A stretch of DNA of 29,195 nt from assembly GCA_000226015.1 (NCBI GenBank), contig JH153300.1, positions 24,646 to 53,840 of the forward strand, in the 5' to 3' direction. Below are positions 1-10,752 of this stretch, in pieces. The stretch comes from Mnemiopsis leidyi. Taxonomy: Eukaryota; Ctenophora; Tentaculata; Lobata; Bolinopsidae. Both the position numbers and the translations under genes were made by a program. The notes below the pieces were generated by a model. The model searched no databases. It was not told the origin of the DNA and worked only from the letters and a program-made list of their open reading frames with translations. How positions within the stretch are numbered: position 1 is the first letter of the stretch; each line of letters opens with the position of its first letter.

Positions 1-243
1 ACTCCGTCAACTTTCTCTCGGTCGCTTGCTTTTGAGTTTTTAAAAATTTACCAGTATTATTTAAGCAGGCTTTGCTCGTAAGTTGTAGTTTTAGATGAAG
101 TTGTAGATGACTGATGAAGATTTGTAAGATAGAAATACTTTTCAAATTAAACATTAAAGAGTGCAAAGTGGTGAGGTCAAAAATCTACCTACGCGTAGCC
201 ATAAAAACTCAAAAGCAAGCGACCGAGAGAAAGTTGACAGAGT
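1..243. repeat. Near-perfect inverted repeat, arms 1-41 and 203-243
   Basis: Bases 1-41 are the reverse complement of 203-243 at 40 of 41 positions. The single difference lies five bases from the outer end. The 161-base spacer is AT-rich and has no recognisable gene. This looks like the terminal inverted repeats of a small non-autonomous DNA transposon (MITE) or a fold-back element. The left arm begins at the window edge, so the full arm length and any target-site duplication cannot be seen. The 86-codon open frame across the right arm has no recognisable protein features and I do not call it a gene. Confidence 0.8.
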
Positions 244-1551
244 TAACGTTAATTGCTACCCCGGGCTTAATCGGAATATCACTTTATTTTAATAGGGAAC
301 AGCCAAGAGACTCTCCCCGGTCAAAGGGAGCAACCAATTTATTGGTTTTTGGAAAATTATATTTGTATAACTAGCGCGACACAAAAGATTAGGCCAATTG
401 CCTGACGTTGCTTAAATCACTACGGTGCAATTTCAGTCGATTTTGACTTAAAAACGGGCCGCAACGTGAAGTGTCACGCCGATTGGGCGCTTGAAGCGTG
501 AGTAAAAGAGTTATACAGGCTTGGCAAATTAATATTTGCCTGGGGACTTCGCGGACTCGGGGAGGGAAACGTAGAGAGAGCGGCACAGCGCCCGGTAATC
601 TTTGCACATTCTTTTGTATTTTACTTAAACTTACGCATTTCGGATGAATTGATGTTTGCTATTCTGAACTGGTTTGAACATTAAAAGTTTGCACTTCCTG
701 TGCGAATTTATTGTCCGAAAGCTAGGGTGTAGGGAATTTCGCCACAATTGTGATTTTAAGATCAAAAGATTAAAGGGGCCTGATTAGTTATTTAGCCCGC
801 TGCTGGTGAAAAATTTTAAAAAGTTGATAAATGTTGATAATGTAATTTCATAGTTCCTGCTCTGCACGTGTAAATACAGACGCGTGAATTAAAACAGCTG
901 TTCAAATTTCAATGTATGATTTTAAAATTTCAGGCTGCACGCGCAAAGTTTGAACACTATCACCCCTTCTTTTCATTGTTTAATATTTAAAATATCTTGA
1001 GTCTGTATGACGTCGTCATAATTATATTGTCTGTGCTACCTTTATAATTTATTCATAGTCATACTGCGTTGTGTTTATACTATATACTAATAGCGCTATG
1101 TAAGTTTGTCGTTAAATAAATTTGTACTGTGTACGGAGCTGAGATTAAAATCGTGTTGCATTCATCTTTCAATTTGTCAAATTTCGACAAATTACTCAAT
1201 AAAACTAAAGTTCATAGAATTTTGATCCTTTTTCTTGATGTGAGGCAAATATACATAAATTTCATAATGATTATGTATATCTTCAAAGTACATTCTGCGG
1301 CCTTGGGCAGTTAAAACTAAAAACCTATAATCGTATTTGTATACATGATAAGTTTGATAAAGGAGCGCGGACGTACGTACGTACATACGGACACTTTTCG
1401 AGCTAATATTCCAAAATTACGCTGTCGATCGCCAACCCTTGTTTTGTACTTTTTGTGCACATGCTCAAAACGTATCAAAACAATCTTGCCATTTGGGCCC
1501 TTCGCGCCCAAATGGCAAGATACGGGAAAAAATCCCTTCTCTATACTACAG
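244..1551. other. Non-coding stretch upstream of the first visible NMD3 exon
   Basis: No exon with a recognisable protein was found on either strand. Because the exon at 1552 begins inside a codon, at least the distal part of this stretch must be an NMD3 intron. Upstream NMD3 exons, including the N-terminal zinc-binding region, are not seen and probably lie before the window. A short alternating ACGT run sits at 1371-1388. A GC-richer patch at about 420-600 has an open frame on the minus strand but no domain. Confidence 0.5.
1483..1521. repeat. Perfect 16-bp hairpin just upstream of a 3' splice site
   Basis: Bases 1483-1498 are exactly complementary to 1506-1521, leaving a 7-base loop (1499-1505). 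The structure ends 30 bases before the NMD3 exon at 1552, within the zone where the branch point and polypyrimidine tract of that intron should lie. The stem has GC-rich inner pairs and would be stable in RNA. Confidence 0.85.
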
Positions 1552-4500
1552 TTGATTCTTGTGAAGTAGGAAACAGAGCTTGCCACAATAAGATGAAGAT
1601 ACAACCAAGTCTACAATATTTAGGTACTGACGATCAGGAGATACACACCAGAACTCACCTCGGCAACATTCTGCAATGTGGGGACTATGTTCTAGGATTC
1701 GACGTTGCACACGCTGTTGTTAACAACGCCGTCTTTGATAAAATGAAGCAGGTTAGTTCGGTGTAGACTATTAGAATAAACATGTAAATTTTGATATATT
1801 TTGTATTGATGTTAGATTGCATTACATACTTCAATAAAAAATTTTTTGACCGCAGATTGAACGATTGGAAGTTACTAATTACGATTTTATAAATCTTCGA
1901 TTGCCATTCCGCAAGAATTTAACTATTTTGAACTTTACTGTAAAAAGTGCAATCTGAATATGACTTACAGTATTGATGTACCACCAATTTTGGCTCCACA
2001 TCCTGATTCGAAGACACTGAAACTTCCCTATGTCAGTTTTATCTGTGAAGTTCCATGTTTCAGTTGCCCTCTCCAATCGGTCGTCTCCAACATTGTCAGC
2101 CTGTACTCTTTTGTTTCGCCCTTGGTCCCGACAAAAGTGTAGTAAAAAGAGTAAAAAAAGAGTCACTTCCTGCGTCTACCTTTTTTAGATGTCTCGATTA
2201 AAACTTCACGACGAACTGTACGATTATAAATATAGCTCAACTATCTAAGTTAAGAAACGCACAGTTATCAAAATTTTGTATTGAGATATCATAATTTTGT
2301 ATTGAGACATCGAAATGTTGTACAATTAACATGTCAAAATTTTGTGTATAGATATCACGATCTAAGACATAAAAGAAGATTCACAAGAGTACAAGGTGAA
2401 ATTGGTAAAACTTGTTGGTTGAAAGCATCAATATTCAATAAGCGCCGTTATGAATTATCCAGCGGCCGCTTTATTCCATTCCACTCCTCTTTTTGCATAA
2501 CAAGTGGATTATTACGTGTTAATTCCTGCAGTTCTCCGAAATGTCCGGAGTCACATGTTAACTGAACTATTCAGAAGCTTCCGCCTATATGCAAAGTTAT
2601 TAGCAAAGTTATTAGCTAATCAACTTATTGGTTTTGCATGGACAGGTAGTGTAAATGGAGGAGGACAAGCAGGGGGAATCTGTTTCCCTCTATTCTACCT
2701 TACTGCTCAGGCTGGAATCACGGGATTTTAGAAACTTGAGTTGGAATCTGCTTTTACTTTTTATAAGTTGTATTGTTGACCGTAAGCTGAGATGAAGCGT
2801 TGCTTTGCACGTCCTGGCTTTGATATCGATCCCATTGAATGATGCCAAAGAATCGGTATTTTGCTTTTCACGCTATTGCTTTAGCGATTGTTTCAAATTC
2901 TAACTTCTTAGTACCTATCTATTGGACTGTTATATCTTAAACGACGTATCTAAGGTTACCAATGAACCAAAACCGTTAGTTATCTTTCACATGTACAACC
3001 CTGTACCATTATACTTCTCATTATCTCTCGGCCAATAGCAACAATCTTTGTATCGTTTTGGTCTGGTACTACTAACACGTAGAACCACGAACCGTGGCGA
3101 GAAAACAGGTGCGAGTTAGGGAAACAGTGGGATAAACGGTCAAAACTCATCAGTTTTGAAGAACCTTTGTTTTCCATTTGTGTACGTGGCCTTTTTCATC
3201 AACACAACTATTCGTGTATTTCCTTCGCTCATGATCATCTTTTTACAACAATATGGAACTGTATGATAGCCTCTATTGAATAATATGTTTACTCCCGCGA
3301 ATGGAATCTTATTTTTCTCGGTATTGTTGACTACTCTTGGTGGTGTAGACGCGAAAAAAGACGCAGATGTTTCGACCACACTTTTTTGTTATACCTAGCC
3401 AGACCATATCAACGTGATTTTCTTTTCCACCGTTTCTTTAAAACCTGCTGATCTGGTTTTTGTTTGTTTGCTGAATCCTGAACAGTTTATCGACTTATAA
3501 TAGCCTGTGATTTTAAAGCTTGTGTTGGCTTTTGAAAATTTTTGTTCGTTTTACTTTTTTACCAGGCAATGGAGCGACGACTCAAATAATTACAAAAATA
3601 ATTGTATTTCTACAGTAACAATTTCTTGAATAATATTTTTAAATAGATACACATTATATGGTGGTCTGGCACACCGAGATAGAAATTCACAATTTTCCAT
3701 TTTAGTAAATTCAATCGATCCATGGCTCTTCTGAACTATTGCTTCCTGCTGAGATTGTCAGAATTTTGACCGAAACTACCCGTTAGAATGTTTGGAGCCT
3801 CCCTCTTAATGTAGATTTTATAAGTAGATAATTTGATGATTTTACGTCACGTGACCTCCGGAATCTAAGAGACTGTAAACCTCATATACCAACCTTGTTT
3901 GCCAACTTGGTAAATAGAGCCTACAACAGTAATGTAATGGATAGAAATTTAGACAAGAGTCGTTGTCGAATAAGTGCCCAATCCGACTAGTTTTGTGTTA
4001 TCTTTCGATTGTTGTTGTAGTCTTATCTTACATTTATTAGACTGACCCTGAAATTTTAAACTTACGTCCACACCATTCAGCCATAAAATGCTTCAACCTC
4101 TCGCCGTTTATTTTATAATGTTGAGTGCGACCAGTGCAAAAGACTGTGGAGACGACGGCTATACAGCTACGAACTACAAAAACAGGGGTTATCTTAAACT
4201 GCACAAGAAGCTGAACAACTCCACGGACTGTTTCAAGTGCTGGAGGTCTGGTCAGGTTTACAAAGTTCTGTATGACGGGCACGACCTTACGGAGTATAGC
4301 CACATTTGTGTTGATGACCCTTCTTTCTATCAGGTGATACGATCTTTTCTACTTACAGATGTTTCAAGTGTTTTGATACTGAGATGCTTTCCATCAGCAT
4401 TTCATCTTTCTTTCTAGTTACCTTTCTACCTAGTCGATTTACAGTCGGTACAACTTCAGGCATGTGGCACGATAGACAACGATCTGATCAGACAAACAGG

Positions 4501-7500
4501 AACTCTCTTTGACGAGTGGCTGTGTGGGTTCTACGTCTGCCAAAATCAGTTCGGGAAAGAAAACCAGTCTGGTCCTTCTGTCATGCACAGCACCCTCTGC
4601 AGAAACCGAGCATCGTACAAGTGTCTGAACACTGATGCAGACATGCAGTACTGTGACAACGACCTAGCGGGGTTTCACAGGTGCGGCAAGGAGAAGTCGA
4701 GTAACGTCCGGTTTATAGAGGAGAGCAAGGTTTGTGACGGTCGTAGTGACTGTGTAAACGGAGAAGATGAGATGGCTACACCGGGGCTGGAAGAGAAGTG
4801 TCGGTTTGGGTTGTCTTGTCTGGAAAAGAAGAAAAAGATAGTTAGTCTGACTTTAATGAGTGTCATTGGATAATGGATATCTTAGAGCCTTGTTTTTGTT
4901 TACGTACGCTGTTTTCTTAAATCTTTTTTCTAAAAGTCGGTTAATACGATTTGTGTCTACAAGGCAGAAAGAATGATCAGTATCTAATGTCCCCTCAGGT
5001 GTGGATACCTCCCAACAAGCTGTGTGATGGTAACTACGACTGTGAGGAGGGGGAAGACGAGAGGAACTGCCGGACTACAGGAGGAACATCATGTCACCCC
5101 AACTCTACCGACATCCTTAACTCTACCCAGCTCTGTACCCCGTCTGTCGGCTCCGTTTGTGAGTCGGGAAACCTGGATCAGACCCACTGTCCTGACGCGC
5201 GTGATGTTGCCTTGACTTGCGAACTGAAGAGTACAAACCTCACCACGACAATTTCGAAGTATGTCATGTGTAATGAGACTGCCCTGTGTAGGGACGAGTT
5301 CGATGCTCTCTGTGAAAAAGTAGGACTCAATTGCATCGTACACAAGCAGCAGATATGTGATGGTCACAATGATTGTTTAGATGGAAGTGATGAAAGAAAC
5401 TGTAGAAAAAGGGACAGAAGAACTGAGCATGAGACCTGTATTTGGAGGGTACAGATGGGTGACGAAACTCCCAAGAGAAAACAAATCCCCTTGTCTTGGC
5501 TGTGTGACGGTGAAAGGGATTGTGAAGGTAACGAGGACGAGGACGAGTCCAGGTGGCTCGTCTGCTCGGACAAAGACGATAAGATTTGTCTAGAAGCCCG
5601 AAAGGAGGGCAAGGAAGATGATATGATCTGTCGTCAGATGTACAAATCAACTCCTCAAGAGAGGGGTTCGAAACAGAAACTCGTCCATCTTGACGACCTG
5701 TGCAAGTCACCCGAAAAGGGAAATGAACATGAGATGTGTTCTGTAGCTCGGGACTTACCTTACCTTCCTACACGAGCTGTACGTCATGACGAAATCACCC
5801 AACTCACTCACTGCCTTGATGGGCTTCAATTTGACATGCCTTGTGTTCAGGGTACCTTTACAGGCGAACCTAACGATGCGTATGGGGTTAAGCGTACTGA
5901 ATTGAGATACCCGGAAGACAAGGTTGATTGTCGATATCTGTTCGGAGAGACCTATGTGTTTGCCGCTTGTCTGGGGTTGTGTAAGAATGCTGGTGTAACC
6001 TGCCCGCTTAACAAGATTACCAAACGGTCGTGTATCGAAGATAAGAAGATGCTGTTCACCCTGTCTAAAGACAACTACCTTACTAAAGTGACTGAAGTGA
6101 GAGGCGAGTATCTGAGCAATGTGTTTGCCTGTGACAACGGAAAATGTGTCGGGTATGACAAAGTTTGCAACCTAAATGACGACTGTGGGGATGGCTCTGA
6201 CGAACAGAACTGTGCTAACCAGTTCAGATGCTCGGGAGATTTTGACGGGCGAATCCCCCTGTCTTCTGTCTGTGACCAAAAGGAGGATTGTAACAACCAT
6301 GCTGATGAATGCAATGAGCAATGCGGTGACAAACTGATAAAGCTCGAAGTGCTCCAGATCTCTGCATGGGTTATTGGAATATCCGCTGTCACCACCAATG
6401 TTTACGTTGTTATAAAGTACGTCAGGAAGTTAGCAGACATCAGATCGACTGTCCGACTGGTTAACAGTGCCTTCATGGTCATGATTGCTTGCGGAGATTT
6501 CCTGGTGGGACTTTACTTAGTGGTGCTAAGTGTAGTGAACCAATACTACGGGAGTGATTATTGTAAGGAGAGATTCAGATGGAGGAGCACCTTGTGGTGC
6601 ACGTACCTCGGCATAATCAACACGTTGGGAGCCTACATGTCCATGTTTTCCATGTCTGCTTTAGGGCTGTACAGAGCACAAAGCCTTTGGAACGTGTTTG
6701 GACCAAGAAACCTGAATTTCGCTAGGAAATCTATGATACTGGGGGCTGTGGTGGGTATCCTTCTCCTTTCTCTGATTATAGCTGTGGTCCCTGAGTCTAA
6801 ATTGTTCTGCGAGTACTTTATCAACGGACTGGTCTACCCTAAAGAGGTCGGGTTATTTGTAGGTCCCATCGACCGTCCCCGTCACGTGGAGATACTGGAG
6901 CATTACTATGGACGGTTTGTTGAAGGGGGTGCGGTGAGGGGTGGCACGGTCGTGCATCTAAGTTGGAGTGAAATTAGAACGCTGGTCAGGGAAATGTTCA
7001 CGCAGTTTGAGGGCACTGACCCGGTAAAGGGCCGAGATTTTGGTTTCTATAGCAATGATGGGGTGTGTCTCTTTAAGTACTTTGTCCAGAATACTGATTC
7101 TCAACGTTACTTCGTCTGGAGCATTCTGTGTCTAACCCTCTTCTCTTTCGTTGTCATACTGTTCAGCTACACTTTTGTCTACATTGTCGCTAACAGAAGA
7201 TCGAGCTTTATACGTGCCTCTCTAGACAGGATGAGAACTGCTTTCCCGGCTTCACCAGCCCCCGTAAACCAGAGTCAAACAATGCAGCGGAAAATCACCA
7301 TCATCATCCTCACTGACTTTCTGTGCTGGGTTCCCTTCACAGTCGTCTGTATCCTCCACTCCTTTGATGTCTACTCCTTTGAGGACTATTATGAGCTGTT
7401 TTCTGTGCTAGTTTTGCCGATAAACTCTCTTATAAACCCGCTACTTTACGACAAGAAGCTAGGAGGCTTGGTGGGATTTGCCATGGAGAGTTTAGTCAAG

Positions 7501-10398
7501 TTTACAAAAAGTAACTTAAAGCGATGCAGGATAGCAGCTGGGTTTCTCCGACTTGGCGGACAAAGATGTTTGCGGAGTGGATTCCAATATTTTGGCGGGA
7601 TTTGGAAGAAAAGCGGCAGTACCGCCGACTTGGTGAAATTGTCTGACATGGATCAGAATGGTAAAAAGAATGCCCGACCAGACTTAGATAAACAGTCATC
7701 TGTGGACAGTTCAAAATACTAGGATGCCTCTCTTATATCTGAAGATTAATGTAGGATTTCTATGCTGTGAAAATGTTTTGATTTTTTTGGGAATTTGAGG
7801 TTTAAACTTTAAGACATCATCAACTATTGCTACAAAATTTTGTTTATCAGTACTAGTTCTTCATTTAAAATTCGGCAAGAGGTGCTCGCCTGTGCATCAT
7901 TCCATCACAAAGCATAGATACTATCGTTAAACCGAACTTGAGTCTACAATTTCTCAAAGAAAAAACTTGTCAGTCAAGCAGTGGTTATGTAATTATCCGA
8001 TAGCTTTGCAAACAATTTATTCACAAGAGCTCAGAGTCAGACGAATGAGGAGGAATGATAAGTGATTTACTCTTGGTACACGACTACCGTAAGACCGATC
8101 TTGCAAAGCCTATCGTTTAAATATTCAAATGTAACCCCGCGATTTGTTCCCAGCACGTAACTGCTATCCGTAAGTGACAGGTAAACTGCGCTGATCCAAC
8201 CATCTAGATCTGTCGTGGTATCTGAATATTGATTTCTCCTCTGATATCCATGATCGCTCTTCTCCTTCGCTTAGGGTCACGCTCTATCATTAAAATTGCC
8301 TTCTGTGATGCTCCTCTAGCTCAGAAGGATTGAATTTTGATTCTTAAATTGTTTGACTTGAGAAAAATATTAAATCGTATATATTACCCTCATAGTTTCC
8401 AAATAATTGCTTTAAAGATCTTGGATTATACAAGTTGCCTGTTGCAAGGCGTTATTTCGTTAACCAAATTGGTCGATTTGTCATGAACCTGTAACTAAAA
8501 TAGTAAACCTCTCAGTCACAAAGTTGGCCCACAGTGTAAACCCTGTATTCCTGTAAATTCTCTGCACATCTCTGTATCTATGTATTATTGTAAATTCTCT
8601 GTACATCTCTGTATCTCTGTATTATTGTAAATTCTCTGTACATCTCTGTATCTCTGTATTATTGTAAATTCTTTTTAGTGTATGTCCTGGTAACATACTG
8701 TCACGGTTTACTGCTTCACTACAATATTCGGTAATTACTTCCTTTATGACTAATTTGTTCTCCTGAATCTCCCACCGTCATTCTTTACAGGTTCAAATTG
8801 TAGGTGCTATGATCCCATCCATGAGCTGCTAAATGTAACAGTAAATAAAAGTGTTCCTGCTACACCTTATGAAATTTTTCATAAATTAGGTTTTCTGACC
8901 GGGAATTTTCTGCAAATTTATTGTTAAAACTGTGGAGTAAACTTGGTGTTAAATCCTGTCAGTTTCTGACTAATGAACTTGAACGTAATACTCGGTTACG
9001 AGCAGATCACAGCCACTCAGACTGCCATTTATTCACGCTCATTTGTCATCTTCCTGCCTTCGTTTGCTTCTGATTCTGTTTTGCGTCTCCTCTCGATCCT
9101 TGAAGCTGTGTTCGAGTCAGCCGTAGTTCTGAATCGTTTTAATACAGCTTGATGCCTTGATTCCGCTACTGACTACAGTAGACTACAGTTGACCAATGGA
9201 AAGTTAGGTACGGCCAATAAATATCGAGTAACGCTTCACGTGATATAAACGATTTGTGACTCCTTCCCTAAAATAAAGTTCCGTTTACGCAATCAAAATT
9301 TAGGCAACATGTCTTGATCCCCCGCTGAAGAAAATTGGCCAAATGGGGAATTTTGGAAACAAATCATACAAATTTCGGGAAAATAAATGGACCAAATTTG
9401 ATTTTCTAATCAGGGCCAAAATACCCCTTACGGCCAAAACCCCCTAGCTGATTACGTAGTATGTGAACTCTAATTATACCAACACCTGAATGCTGTAAAC
9501 ACTCTGATTTTACAGTCGCAGCTACCGGACATCATCCTCGTCAAGAAGATTTATCCGGAGAAGGTAAAGAGGAACAAGGGACGGAACTTCCGACTTAGAC
9601 GTCTTCGGAAAGGCTCTGTTACTGAAACAGTTACTGACGATGGTATGTTTGGTGTTATGTTGTTAACTCTCTTACTAGCGTAATTACTGGGTTAATTACC
9701 TGTAATTAATCACTGTGTGCTGTAGTTATTGGGAGTAATTTGTTAGGCAGCACTGTGAATGTGATAAATATTCGTGTAAGCTTTCACATTGCACTGAAGA
9801 AAGTAACCTTTAGCCTTTATAAGACACTTTTATTATATTTGAGTTTTGCAGCTGCCATTTGCTTCTCGTTTGTTCTTTTTTCAGTAAATTTCATACCTCA
9901 TGGAACGTCCTCTGTGTCATTGTATACACAGGAACTTAGAATTGTATATCAAACTTAAGTTGCCGTATGATAATTTTGCTGCTCTGCTCGTGAAATTTTG
10001 TCGCGCATTCGTTGCCTTGTAGAGCACTTAATCCTTGGAAATCAATGATTAATTTCAGGATAATCAATATTCGCTAAGCCAGTTCTTAATCATGATATTC
10101 ATGGTGGCTTGAATAGCAATATGCCACCCATTCCATATACTATCCACATGATTGTAGTAGAAAATTGTATCTTCCCTAAATCGCCCTCGTTCCAGGGGAC
10201 TACAACGATTTCCTCGAGGACTTAGAGGAGGACCCTGAGCTCCGCAAGAACGTCAACCTCTACAAACGACAAAAACCACAGTGGATGGCGGAGGCGGAGG
10301 AAGTGATCGCCCCCAAAGTGGGGCTGGAGGAGCTGCTGGATGATCTGGTGTTAGAACCTGCTGATACTGACGAAAATGGCAACATGTTGACCGAGTAG
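1552..10398 (+). CDS. NMD3: NMD3, 60S ribosomal subunit export adaptor (3' three exons)
   Basis: NMD3 bridges the nuclear 60S subunit to the CRM1 exportin and is removed in the cytoplasm. Only the C-terminal part is present. The exons are 1552-1751, 9516-9642 and 10196-10398, with stop TAG at 10396. Phases join cleanly: codon boundary after CAG at 1751, then one base carried over at 9642. The first exon encodes the family block IHTRTHLGNIL followed by GDYVLGFDVAHA. The second encodes LPDIILVKKIYPEK and a basic stretch. The third encodes DYNDFLEDLEED and RKNVNLYKRQ, followed by an acidic, leucine-rich tail where NMD3 carries its nuclear export signal. The order and spacing match human NMD3. 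The first intron, 1752-9515, is about 7.8 kb and contains a complete same-strand GPCR gene. Upstream exons lie outside the window. Identification is firm; the long intron is inferred from phase and homology. Confidence 0.92.
3285..3398 (+). CDS. Short signal-peptide-like open frame (uncertain)
   Basis: An ATG-to-stop frame of 37 codons starts MFTPANGILFFSVLLTTLGG and is followed by VDAKKDADV. This has the charge-poor start, hydrophobic core and small-residue end of a secretory signal peptide. It lies 690 bases upstream of the LDLa-GPCR start, inside the NMD3 intron and on the same strand. It could be an alternative first exon with a donor at one of the nearby GT dinucleotides, a remnant of another receptor copy, a small secreted peptide, or chance. 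The downstream receptor already has its own signal peptide, so this exon is not required. Confidence 0.2.
   Translation: MFTPANGILFFSVLLTTLGGVDAKKDADVSTTLFCYT
3846..3855. promoter_or_regulatory. GTCACGTGAC palindromic E-box
   Basis: This perfect 10-base palindrome contains CACGTG. It is the form bound by MiT/TFE and USF basic helix-loop-helix-zipper factors in other animals (the CLEAR-type site). It lies about 240 bases upstream of the nested receptor's start codon. Function is inferred only from the motif and its position. Confidence 0.4.
4088..7722 (+). CDS. LDLa-repeat rhodopsin-class GPCR, paralogue 1, nested in the NMD3 intron
   Basis: Three exons (4088-4333, 4460-4840, 4999-7722) join in phase 0 to give 1116 residues. 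Residues 1-17 form a signal peptide. An N-terminal cysteine module ends in FYQACGT. LDLa modules with CDGxxDC and (G)xDE calcium-binding motifs lie at about 157-196, 196-233, 315-345, 353-400, 584-614 and 618-647. Between the fourth and fifth is a cysteine-rich stretch with DLPYLPTRAV, FGETYVFAAC and CPLNK. Seven membrane helices follow (661-684, 698-722, 742-768, 788-808, 913-940, 971-996, 1008-1028). GDFLVGLYL in helix 2, TDFLCWVPF in helix 6 and LPINSLINPLLYD in helix 7 resemble LGR/relaxin-receptor helices. No leucine-rich repeats are present. LYR replaces the usual DRY after helix 3. Extracellular loop 2 is about 105 residues. The predicted role is a plasma-membrane receptor for an unknown ligand. 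The first donor and acceptor are supported by the uninterrupted FYQACGT in the paralogue on the minus strand. Confidence 0.9.
7723..9515. other. NMD3 intron, part downstream of the nested GPCR gene
   Basis: No coding exon is recognised here. The stretch contains the 3' UTR of the nested receptor, a 37-bp minisatellite at 8545-8671, and AATAAA within the AT-rich segment near 8840. It ends in a good 3' splice site (tctgattttacag) before the NMD3 exon at 9516. Confidence 0.5.
8545..8671. repeat. 37-bp minisatellite, about 3.4 copies
   Basis: The core TGTAAATTCTCTGTACATCT recurs with a 37-base period. The copies from about 8585 onward are almost identical, and the first, at about 8547, differs at a few positions. 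It lies inside the large NMD3 intron, 3' of the nested receptor gene. Length variation between individuals is likely. Confidence 0.85.
9643..10195 (+). other. Last NMD3 intron
   Basis: The donor is GGTATGTTT and the acceptor is cgttccag. Both are fixed by the reading phase (one base carried over) and by conserved NMD3 sequence on each side. A 72-codon open frame inside it (9740-9958) is AT-rich and hydrophobic with no family resemblance, so I read it as intronic. Confidence 0.85.
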
Positions 10399-10400
10399 GG

Positions 10401-10410
10401 GTCACGTGAC
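10401..10410. promoter_or_regulatory. GTCACGTGAC palindromic E-box between NMD3 and TADA2A
   Basis: A second perfect copy of the 10-base CACGTG palindrome begins two bases after the NMD3 stop codon, about 340 bases before the TADA2A start. Its position suits a promoter element of TADA2A or a 3' UTR sequence of NMD3. There is no direct evidence for either. Confidence 0.4.
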
Positions 10411-10731
10411 TTTATCGGGGCTTTTTATCGTTTTTAGTGGTTCAGTGTTGAAGTTAAGTTATAATGGCGTCCGTTACTTATTTATTGTTTTAGATCCGTG
10501 TTTTATTGACTTGAAATGTCTTATTTACTTCAAAACTTCTTATCCTGTTCAGCTTCCATCAATTATGGACAAATGCCCGTTCTTTATCTTTTCATTTACG
10601 ACGCTCAAAACAACTTTATATAAAAGTTAAAGATAAATGTTAACAGGATGTGACAACGAATAGACAATGATAACAAGAGTCCCCCTTACTCCTTACATCT
10701 AACACCCTCCTAACACCCCCACCCTTCACAG
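10411..10731 (+). other. NMD3-TADA2A intergenic stretch with polypyrimidine tract and splice acceptor
   Basis: No gene is seen. There is no canonical AATAAA after the NMD3 stop. The last 50 bases are strikingly C- and T-rich and end in acccttcacag (AG at 10730-10731), 21 bases before the TADA2A ATG. This is a strong 3' splice site at a gene start. It could accept either an upstream untranslated exon or a trans-spliced leader. Confidence 0.55.
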
Positions 10732-10752
10732 CTGTTCTGCCACCCCAACACT

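Larger units (their letters stand above)
1752..4087. other. NMD3 intron, part upstream of the nested GPCR gene
   Basis: This AT-rich stretch shows no exon that I recognise, apart from a short signal-peptide-like frame at 3285-3398 listed separately. It contains a perfect GTCACGTGAC palindrome at 3846, about 240 bases before the nested receptor's start codon. Any promoter of the nested gene should lie here, but I see no clear TATA box. Confidence 0.5.

Noticed and set aside
389-607. 72-codon minus-strand open frame in a GC-richer patch
   Set aside because: No domain, no splice support and compositionally odd; treated as chance.
3140-3379. 79-codon minus-strand open frame
   Set aside because: It overlaps the + strand signal-peptide-like frame, has no recognisable motif, and could not be connected to any exon.
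8311-8330. TAGCTCAGAAGG, which resembles a tRNA A box
   Set aside because: No B box (GGTTCGAATCC-like) or cloverleaf arms follow within the next 80 bases.
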